Source: Chinchilla lanigera
Lineage: Eukaryota > Chordata > Mammalia > Rodentia > Chinchillidae
Assembly (NCBI RefSeq): GCF_000276665.1
Contig: NW_004955466.1
Location: 5,580,907 to 5,644,906 of the forward strand
Reading direction: 5' to 3'
Length of the DNA stretch: 64,000 bases
Part shown: piece by piece, positions 56,216 through 64,000 of the stretch
Numbering within the stretch: position 1 is the stretch's first letter
Layout of the letters: each line of letters opens with the position of its first letter
Program-made: the position numbers and the translations under genes
The notes under the pieces: model-generated
The model's database searches: none
Told to the model about the DNA's origin: nothing
What the model saw: only the letters and a program-made list of their open reading frames with translations

Positions 56216-57841
56216 GTGCAGCCCGCGGCGCCTGGGAGGTGGCTGTGCGAGTGTGCTCGGAGCTTTGGGAAGGGGTTTGCAGGTCTGAGTGGGTGTTAGA
56301 ACGGCCGCCTTTCCGCGGAGGAACGGGAGGCGTCGGTGTGCACACCTGGGACCGAGGGCTGGCCCACAGCGGGCGCTGAGTGAGTGTCGTGCGGGATTTA
56401 CAGGCTTCGCACGGCATCCTGGAGCGGCGCATCTGATTGTTGGTTGCTGGGGCTCAGAGCTGGTTCATAGTCTCCAGAGCCACAGTTTCCTCCCTAAAAT
56501 GAGCTGCCATCCCTCCACACACTGCCGCGGGCTAAAGCCGCTCTTGGTTTTCATGAGTGGCTGAGTGGTTCTCCCAGGTTCCCCTTGGGCTGGTCTGTTG
56601 TTTCCCTGATGACGTCCGACTAGTAAGGATGAGACCTAAGACTTCCCGTCGGGTGTGGGACGGCGAGGCTGTGGGTGGAGGAGGCATAAATTGGGTGGGG
56701 GCTACTGCTGGCACAGGGGTGTCCCCCAGGAGGGGAGGCGGTGCCCCCAGAGGCTCTGGGGGAGGGTAACACACACGATGAGACTCTTAACACGGAGGAA
56801 TAATAAAGACCCCAGTACCTGTGTCCTGTTTGGTGACCGAGAAGCCCACAGTCCTCTGCAGAACACACAGGGTTGGTCCTTAGCACTTTTGGAGTCCATA
56901 CTTGTGAGCTTGCCTACTTGATAACATTTATTGGTGTCTCCAGAACCAGTATCCGTGGCACTTTTGAGGTCGTGCCAGGAGTGACAAAAATCTTGAAGCA
57001 CTCCCTGTGCACATTCCCAGTGAGGCGGTGCTTTGCCGTCCCGTCTCGGCTCTCCGTGTCCTGTACACTGCTGGGAGCCAGGCTCCCACGCTTCTGGTTT
57101 TTGTGGGTCAGTTCACTGTTCAGAGCGCTCCCTGGGGCAGTGCTGAAAGTGCTCTGTATGGTTCCTAAGTGCAAGAAAGCTGAGAGAGCCGGGCATGGTG
57201 GCGCACACCTATAATCCCAGCACTCAGGAGGCTGAGGCGGGAGGATCGTCTCAAGTTCGAGACCAGCCTAGGCTACAAAGTGAGCTCAAGGCCAGCCTAA
57301 ACTGCATAGCGAGACCCTGTCTCAAAAAGACAGAAACAAAAACAAAAAAAAAGCTGAGATGAACCTTTCAGAGAAGACACATCTTGGGTAAGTTTCTTCC
57401 CAGCGTAAGTTATAGAACTGTTGCCTGTGAGTTCTTTGTTCATGAATCAACAATATATATTAAATAAGATGATTTTGTGCATTGATCGGTTGATCAAAAT
57501 GTTGTGACCAGTCCTGTAGGACCCTACTGTGTATTTCCCCTAGAAGCAGGGCTTCAGTGTTTGCTAGTTCAGTGCCTGCAGTGGCTTTATGGGAGCTAAC
57601 CTGCATGGGTCGGGAGAATTAATGGTGCAGCGTGCCAGGCCGTCGTGGGTAGGTCGTAGGCCGCAGAAGTCAGAGGACACGAGCGTCGCCCTGGAATAGA
57701 GATGCCTGAGCGCCGAATGCATGTGCTGGGGAAAGCGGGCGGGGAAGCGGAGGGGTGCGGGCGGCTCCGTTCTGGAGGACGGGGTCAGCCCTCCCGGGGC
57801 TCCCTCGGGGAGGGAGTCTCAGTACCTTTTTGTCCCCATAG
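56216..57841 (+). other. ESR2 last intron (1.6 kb)
   Basis: GC- and CpG-rich at both ends. One sense B1-type SINE with a target duplication of about AAAGCTGAGA sits at 57189-57350. The rest appears unique and shows no further exon. Confidence 0.9.
57189..57352 (+). mobile_element. B1 SINE, young
   Basis: GCCGGGCATGGTGGCGCACA ... AAAAAGACAGAAACAAAAAC; AAAGCTGAGA flanks. Confidence 0.9.
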
Positions 57842-58040
57842 CAACAAGGGCATGGAACATCTGCTCAGCATGAAGTGCAAAAATGTGGTCCCGGTGTACG
57901 ACCTGCTGCTGGAGATGCTGAACGCCCACACGCTCCGCGGGTACAAGTCCTCGGTGCCGGGGCCCGAGTGCAGCTCGGCCGAGGACAGGAAGAACGAGGA
58001 CGGCGCCCAGAGCCACAGTCTCGGTGAGGCGCAGCCCTGA
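57842..58040 (+). CDS. ESR2: ESR2 last coding exon: helices 11-12 (AF-2) and F domain
   Basis: Acceptor CCCCATAG; stop TGA at 58038-58040. It encodes [20 protein letters not shown] with the His equal to human H475, then [17 protein letters not shown]. Helix 12 ([14 protein letters not shown]) is intact, so the ligand-dependent coactivator surface is kept. The tail then reads [20 protein letters not shown] and SHSLGEAQP, where rodents and human end in GSQN-QSQ. At the DNA level a CCACAGTCTC stretch is recognisable but one base is missing just before it relative to human, so the ancestral TGA (now 58025-58027) is out of frame and the protein runs four residues longer. Only 6 of 65 codons end in A or T. 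Confidence 0.96.
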
Positions 58041-58575
58041 GCTGAACGGGCCGCCGAGGAGGTCAAGGCGGACGTGCGCGCCGGTGGGTCCTGAGCCCGG
58101 GCTTCGTCCTCTGCCCCCGAGCGCCCCTCCCTGGCCGGCCCGGCCGTGCGCCGTCCTCCCCACCTCCCTTCCCACGGGCCAGGGAGGCTGGCACAGTTCT
58201 CCTTGCGCGAGGGGAGGTACAGTGGGATGCAGAGCTCCGTCTCGCGTGGCTTCATGGGAGGTCAGTGTGGTCCCTGTCTCTCTCCTTTCCCCTTTACGCC
58301 CCTTTAGAAATCGCCTTAAAGGTTTCAGAATGAATGGTGGAAATCTGATTGGAGGAGTTCCAAGCTAGAGAGGGGCGAGAATGTGACAGTCTGTAGGAAG
58401 TGCGCTAACCCTCGCTGGGCCCCCGCCTCCCCTTCCCTTAGAAATGGCCTTGGATGCGCTCTTCCGGGTCACGTGATTGTAGGGCTGACACTCACGATGC
58501 CAATCCATTAACTAATGTCGTACACCTACCGCACAGGCCTGTGAGGGCTGATGTCGTGTTACAGGATTTTGTCAC

Positions 58576-58733
58576 ACCGGGCGTGGTGGTGCACACCTGT
58601 CATCCCAGCACTCGGGAGGCTGAGGCAGGAGGATTATTGCAAGTTTGAGACCAGCCTGGGCTACATAAGTGAGCTGGAGGCCAGCCTGAACTGCATAGCT
58701 AGACCCTGTCTCAAAGAGACAAAAAAAAAAAAG
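58576..58733 (+). mobile_element. B1 SINE, young
   Basis: ACCGGGCGTGGTGGTGCACA ... AAAGAGACAAAAAAAAAAAG; xATTTTGTCA flanks. Confidence 0.9.
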
Positions 58734-59473
58734 AATTTTGTCAAAGACTAGCGGGACAGTGGTCAAGGTGCATGTGAGGCTCACCCTCCTCAGGCCTTGC
58801 TGCCGTCTTTATGCCCATTTATCCCTTTTGATTTGCATTCATAGAGCTTGCTCCTTCTTTGGGCATGTGTCTGTGTGAAGTGTGTGATCACTTTCATGAA
58901 GGATTGTGGGAAATTTAAATCGCTGTGCTCTGGGAGTGTGGCCTCCCTGAAACTCTGTTGACCCAGGAGCCCTAGCATGTGTGCTACAGAAGGGCCTTGG
59001 GTGTGCAGGGACGGGTTCTGTCTGGCGTGGGCAGTCTCGGTGCCTCCCTGGGGTCTTGGGAGTGCGCTTTGCAGTCTGCACGGCAGAGGCAGCCGTCACC
59101 GTTGCCACCTCAGCCTCCCAGAGCAGACAGGGGCATTTTGGGCTGTGCCTGCGCATGGCGTGCGTTCTGTGGAGAGGTGCTCCAAGCACGCAGCGGCACG
59201 TCAGCTGCAAGGCCACCCTCTTAGACTTGGGCACACCACCACTTCACCCAGAAGACACGGTCTGTGAGCTCGTCCCCCAAAAGAGAAAGGCGGGGGTAAT
59301 TATTTATAGTGAAAAAGAACTTTTTTAAGCCCCAGGGCACTCTTAAAATATTTTCTTATCAGAACAGCTCTATGGCAGGCTGGGTGAAAAAGGCACAGTA
59401 AGAATATAAGTCAGAAACACTTTTCGGAGATAAAGCTCCCCCGAAATGGTGTTTTTACCAAGCTGAAATTTCA

Positions 59474-59718
59474 AGCCAGGCGCGGTGGCGCAGGCCTGTA
59501 ATGCCGCCACTCGGGAGGCTGAGGCAGGAGGATCCTTGTGAGTTCGAGACCAGCCTGGTCTACAAAGGCCAAATCACATTTGGCCTGCTAAGCTTACTTG
59601 TAGGAGATAAATGTGATTTGGCCTAAACTCAAGGCCAAATCAAAGACTAGGCTCCAGGGCAGCCTGAACTGCACAGCGAGATCCTGTCTCCAAAAGACAG
59701 AAAAAAAAAAAGAAAGAA
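59474..59718 (+). mobile_element. B1 SINE carrying a foreign palindromic insert
   Basis: GCCAGGCGCGGTGGCGCAGG to CTACAAAGG is normal B1. About 90 bases then intervene (59566-59655) before CAGCCTGAACTGCACAGCGA resumes the SINE. The insert holds a perfect 16-bp inverted repeat (59566-59581 and 59609-59624). Confidence 0.85.
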
Positions 59719-60061
59719 ATTTTCAGACAATTTTTGGAGGAACAATAATGCCTAACGTGTTTAACAGTTGTACTCTGGAAGTGGGCAGTTGAAATATCAC
59801 ACTGATCTTTGGTAATGCTTTTAAAACTTACCGTGCAGTATGGTATGAAGTATTTTCTTTTTGAAAATGTTTATTTTGGCTAGCACATCGTGTATTTACT
59901 CTCATTGGGAAGGTAATTAGAAGGGTTAGTTCCTGCTAACTTGAATACTTCTTGATTTTGATATTGGTGCAGTTTTACTAAAAGTCAGGCTTACCTATTG
60001 CATAAACCCTTGGATACAGAGCTAGAGGACACTGGTGTTGAGGCAGTTTGAAACTATTCCT

Positions 60062-60165
60062 AGGGCTGGGGATATAGTTCAGTGGCATAAGCACCTGCCT
60101 GGCAAGCGCAAGGTCCTGAGTTTGATCCCCGGTACAGTAAAAAAACAAACAAACAAACAAAACTA
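60062..60165 (+). mobile_element. ID SINE
   Basis: GGGCTGGGGATATAGTTCAG ... CCCGGTACAG with an ACAA tail; AAACTATTCCT flanks. Confidence 0.88.
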
Positions 60166-60469
60166 TTCCTTGTGACTCAGTGTTACAGCCTTGGAGAGAC
60201 CCAGTACAGAAAATAAAAGCTGGATAAATGGGAAGCAGGGAACGGGTATTATCCAGGAGGTCAGTTTTCTTTCTTTCTGGCCAGCCTAGAATCTCCCACT
60301 GCTTACAGAGGGGACAGGTGGCTGGAGAGTAGGAAGTGGGATGCAAAGATGACAGCCTCAAAATTCTGTTAATTCTGTCTTTACAAGGGACTACCAGGTA
60401 AGAAAAAACAAAAAACAAAGCATCAGACCGAGGTCTCAGTCATTGCTTAATTAGTTCTAGTGGAGTAAA

Positions 60470-60700
60470 TTTTTTTTAGGTTTTTTTTTCCCCCCATACT
60501 AGGAACTGAACCTGGGGCCTTGCACATGGTAAGCAAGTGCTCTACCATTGAACTACATCTTCAGTCATCCCCTACTGCCTTTATAAAATTTTGAAACGGG
60601 GTCCTGCTAAATTGCCCAGGCTGGACTTGAACTTGAGATCCTCCTGCCTCAGCCTCCGTAGTAGCAGAGATTATAGACATGCACCACCACATCCTGCCTA
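60470..60700 (-). mobile_element. old ID + B1 pair
   Basis: ID-like 60489-60566 (CTAGGAACTGAACCTGGGGC) and B1-like 60590-60700 (GCACCACCACATCCTGCC). Confidence 0.65.
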
Positions 60701-62194
60701 GGTTGCTTTTTGATACCTAAGGAGAGTGCCAAATTGGACACAGGAGGCCAGGCACTTTGGGTGCAAGTCCAGCACACACCCAGTTGTGTGCATATTCCAT
60801 CCGTGTGAAACGCATGCAGTGGCCATTACAGTAATTTCCCACACAATCTCCCGGCTGCTTCTAGGCCATTGGTTTCACTGCATTTGGATTCAGCCCAAGA
60901 AGGGGATGTGACGCTCCCATCATTTCCTCTCAGGCTGGGGTCGTTCAACCTGAGGGCCTGCTGGGGGCAGGTGCTGGGCTGGGGCCTGGGCAGGCGGGGG
61001 CTGAAGATAACGTGCCGTGCACTCTACAAGTGTTTGCTGTTTTGAGTATCCTCAGCCTTTCCCCCTTCAGATGAGTTTTGACTGTCTATCCCCATCCGCT
61101 CCACATACGTCCTGTAAGGACGACACTTTCATGTCAGGGTGATGTATGTGTGTTGGGAAAAGTCCTCAGTGTCCATTCTGAAGGCTAGTCATTTCCCTTT
61201 AATGCAGTGTTTGCCTTGAAGCGCTTCTGTCTGGTGTGTCCACTCTCCCAGAGTCCGCGTTGCTTTGGGCAAGCGTTCTCCCAGCCGAGCGCGGATCTCA
61301 CTGTTTCCAAGCAGTTTCTTAAAGGAATTAAACAGGGCAAGGAAGACCTGGTGGTGGGCCATGAGCAGGACTTAGATTTTTGAATAAACACCAAACTACA
61401 TGTGTCGTACTATGAGATAGCGATCGTCAGCTTTGACTTAGCCTGGTGTGGCCGTCTTAACAGGAGCAGCTTGCTTGTAGGAGATAAATGTGATTTGGCC
61501 TAAACTCCAAAAGCATGAGTTGTGAATACAAGGTCACACAGACAGATTTTCATAAGGTGATTCTCATGGAGTGTCTCTGACAGCATTCCCTCCGCTTCCT
61601 GGAGCAACTGGCTGTCCCTAAAGAGGACGGCGGGGCAGTTGGGGAGGGCGCCTGCTGGGTGTGCAGATTTCGTTCTGATGAGCTTTCCTGTGTTCTCTTT
61701 GCCTCTGCTGTCCCCAGGCTTGTCACATACCAGGGCTTACTACCAAGGAGGAAACCCAAAAATAACCCTGTGAAGAGGTTTTTCTTTAAAAATTGAGGTG
61801 GGAACACAAGACAGAGCTGTCCACCAAATAACAAATATGGGGAGCTTTAACCATTCTCACAATGGAACCGTGCAGACTCAAGCAGGGCTCTGCAGACTGA
61901 CAGCCTTTTACCTGGATTACTTCACCTGCTAACGCAGCAGGAAGGCCAGTCATTTTAGAAAAGAATCAGTGCCCAATTCCCGGCAGAGCCACATTATACA
62001 CTACATGCATGTAATATGTTTATATATATGCATAGACACATGCTAAGTGGAAGCAATGCTAGACTTTTCTAGCATGTGAAAATAAGGTTGGTGTCTCTTT
62101 ACATCTGCAAAGGGGACTGCATTGCTGACACCTTTTCAAATTTAAGGTTTTGAGTTCTCTTTGAAAAAAGTATTTTTCTTTAATAAGATTTTTG

Positions 62195-62335
62195 ATTTTT
62201 TGTGTTTTGGTGGTAGTTGGGGATTACCCCAAGGTTTTCATTCTGAGCCCTTTTTAGTTGCGTAACCTGGAACTTGTAATCCTCCTGCCTCAGCCTCCCA
62301 GGGTGCTGGTATTACAGGTGTGCACCACCATCATT
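62195..62335 (-). mobile_element. old ID/B1 remnants
   Basis: GGTGGTAGTTGGGGATTACC and CCTGCCTCAGCCTCCCAGGG ... GTGTGCACCACCA. Confidence 0.55.
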
Positions 62336-62574
62336 ACAGTCCTTTAAGCTACTAGAACTTTTAAAGACCACAATAAAGGTTATGTGAGGGAAGAGAAGTA
62401 ACATGTAGCATTAAAAGTGGAGTATCCGTGAGCCCTGTGTGCCAGAGTTCTCACCGCTGCTAACTTTCTCACTCATGGTCACAAGGAACAAGCAACAGAG
62501 CTAAACACAGGAAGTCCGAGTTCAGGGCTGAAAGTGATCAGACGATTGACGGTTCAGGTAGTTAAAGGTTCAGG

Positions 62575-62658
62575 AGCTGGGGACGCGGCTCAGTGGTAGA
62601 GCTCTTACCTAGCGAGTGCACCACAAGACCCCGGGTTCCATCCCTAGCACCACGAAAA
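62575..62658 (+). mobile_element. old ID-type SINE
   Basis: GGAGCTGGGGACGCGGCTCA ... GGTTCCATCCCTAGCACCAC. Confidence 0.7.
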
Positions 62659-63840
62659 TAACATTTTAATGATAAGAATTGTTTTTGTGGTCTGCCATTG
62701 GTCCGTATTCAGCCCAAGAATGGTATTTTAAAATTGCAGCGGGGCCTATCTATGATACCGAAACTCCTAACTTCCGGAACACGCCTGTAGACACGGTAGG
62801 AGTGTGTGAGCCCCATGTAGAAGTCCCGGTCCATCTATTATACATCATACACCTATTATATTTAATGTAAGTTAAAGCCCAGAGGGCAGACTGGCCTGCT
62901 GCAGGTCATAGAACTACTGGTGGCCAAGGGCAGAGCGCGGTTCAGTTCTTCGTGCGTGGACAGCACGACCCTGCTGCAGGCGTCTGCTGCTCGGCCCGCG
63001 GGATGGAGCAGGGGCTCGGTTACGGCTGCCTCCTGCTCTACCTTTACGCCCTACCTTCTCGGCTTAGATGGGGTGCATGACTCTTCACCAACAGCAGCAG
63101 TGACAGGCAGATACAGTCAGGTGAATTACATTCCCGTCCTCCCAGCCTGTACTCAGACGCTGGGGGTCCTGCCGCGACCCGCTGCTTCTCTGCTACTGCT
63201 TTTCCCGAACCCGCAGGAGCCAAGCACTTTCCTAGGAAACCTCCCCGGGTGAAACTGCTCACATCCCTTACACGTGTGGCTTCCCTGTGGAGTCCGGTCC
63301 ACCAGAGCATGAAAACACACGCATTTAGTCTTCGCGGCTCCCACACTCACTGAAATGGCTCCAGTGCAGATCCACGATGTGCACTGACTCTGTGCTACCT
63401 GATTATTTCCATTTTGGTTGCTTTGACGTCAAGAATTTTTTTTTTTAAATCCCAAGGATCCTATTCACCTTGAAGGCCAGCCAGTCTTGTCTGATCGTGG
63501 GTTTCCGCTATGTGAAGGGCAGGCGTTCGAGCTACCCTGGAGCAGTTCCTGGTAACTGCCGTCGATGTATTTCCCTGCCGGCGTCTAAATGCCGTGAATG
63601 TAGGTCCTGTGACTGTCGCTCAGTGGTCTTGGGTACCTCAGAGCCTGCTGTTGGCTATGCTTTGTCATTTTTTACCACTGGAATAATCTGACCACCGTTC
63701 ACAGGCTTTTAAATGTGGGCCTTTTAAGAAATGTAGGAGCGATTCTGAGGCTGCCTTTCCCTTCCCCTTGGTAGTACTTTTCCTTACTGTGACTCCTGAA
63801 TGTCTGTGGAACTGACTGCTGCAGAAGTTTAATGTGATAT

Positions 63841-63846
63841 AATAAA
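63841..63846 (+). terminator. candidate polyadenylation signal AATAAA
   Basis: AATAAA followed 30-45 bases later by a T/GT-rich stretch (CTTTTGGTTTTCAG, GTATTTGTTGGG). It could serve a long ESR2 3'UTR, an alternative last exon, or nothing. Distance to the ESR2 stop is 5.8 kb, so the link is speculative. Confidence 0.25.
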
Positions 63847-64000
63847 CTCTTTTTCATACTTTTGGTTTTCAGAATGTATTTGTTGGGAGCTGAGCATGGA
63901 GCTTCCAGTAACTAGGCTGAAGAGCGTCCGTGTTCCTGAGTTCTGTCCTACTGGGGGTCTACGGGGCCCTTTGGAAACCTGATGACCAATTCCCAGGAAA

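Larger units (their letters stand above)
7614..58040 (+). other. ESR2: ESR2 gene, coding part (8 coding exons, 7 introns, one alternative exon)
   Basis: Estrogen receptor beta is a ligand-activated nuclear receptor that binds 17-beta-estradiol and, as homo- or heterodimer, binds estrogen response elements in the nucleus. Joining 7651-8069, 10245-10417, 24761-24877, 33039-33338, 35515-35653, 42913-43046, 56035-56215 and 57842-58040 gives 1662 nt with no internal stop: 553 residues plus TGA. Internal exon lengths 173, 117, 300, 139, 134 and 181 equal those I recall for mammalian ESR2. Domain order in the 553-residue numbering is A/B activation domain about 1-165, two-zinc-finger DNA-binding domain about 168-237, hinge to about 275, ligand-binding domain about 280-520, short F tail. 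Ligand-contact residues corresponding to human E305, R346 and H475 are kept (in [18 protein letters not shown] and GMEHLLSM), as are the beta-specific Met and Ile equivalent to human 336 and 373. Mouse and human proteins are about 530 or 549 residues depending on start; the extra length here comes from the last exon. Confidence 0.98.
58041..64000 (+). other. ESR2 3' flank / 3'UTR and intergenic sequence
   Basis: The first about 300 bases after the stop are GC-rich and still resemble the human 3'UTR (CCCGGGCTTCGTC piece). No polyadenylation signal occurs close to the stop; AATAAA hexamers appear at 62372-62377 and 63841-63846. SINEs lie at 58576-58735, 59474-59715, 60065-60160, 60489-60699, 62255-62332 and 62575-62655. 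58740-59470, 60720-62250 and 62660-64000 look unique. In human and mouse SYNE2 lies tail-to-tail with ESR2; its conserved C-terminal KASH sequence was not seen on the minus strand here. Confidence 0.7.

Overview
The window is mammalian nuclear DNA, almost certainly from a rodent outside the mouse/rat group. It is packed with tRNA-derived ID-type SINEs and 7SL-derived B1-type SINEs with a duplicated core, plus L1 and MaLR-type LTR elements. It carries most of one gene, ESR2 (estrogen receptor beta), on the + strand. The species cannot be fixed from the sequence alone. I found no second protein-coding gene, no functional tRNA or rRNA gene and no CRISPR array. Comparisons with human, mouse and rat ESR2 are from memory.

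Gene layout. All eight coding exons of ESR2 are present with GT/AG splice sites: 7614-8069 (first coding exon, ATG at 7651 or 7708), 10245-10417 and 24761-24877 (one zinc finger each), 33039-33338 (hinge and start of the ligand-binding domain), 35515-35653, 42913-43046, 56035-56215, and 57842-58040 (stop at 58038-58040). Joined, they give 1662 nt, an uninterrupted 553-residue receptor, or 534 residues from the second ATG. A 54-bp in-frame exon at 36533-36586 matches the 18-residue insert of rodent ER-beta-2 and would give a 571-residue isoform. The 5' noncoding exons and main promoters appear to lie upstream of the window or in unproven sequence near 6660-7060. The end of the 3' UTR is not certain.

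Region by region. 1-7613: upstream intron, with a long antisense L1 (about 143-4375). 8070-10244: intron of SINEs. 10418-24760: 14.3-kb AT-rich intron with four antisense L1 pieces, an MLT1-like LTR and a small hAT element. 24878-33038: intron with an MaLR LTR, a MIR, a 95-bp near-perfect duplication and a second small hAT element. 33339-42912: two introns holding the alternative exon, a MIR and a larger hAT element with an exact 8-bp target duplication. 43047-56034: 13-kb intron with a Tigger/MER2-like element, an antisense MaLR element nested in another LTR, and a CpG-rich block near 54350-55050. 56216-64000: short last intron, last coding exon, and GC-rich downstream flank.

Most notable points: the intact ER-beta-2 exon; a probable 1-bp deletion in the last exon that rewrites and lengthens the receptor C-terminus by four residues; very high third-position GC in exons 4, 7 and 8 with many amino-acid changes in exon 7; a templated-insertion scar inside a SINE at 59566-59641 that copies sequence from 61468-61507; and two copies of an unrecognised poly(A) retroposon.
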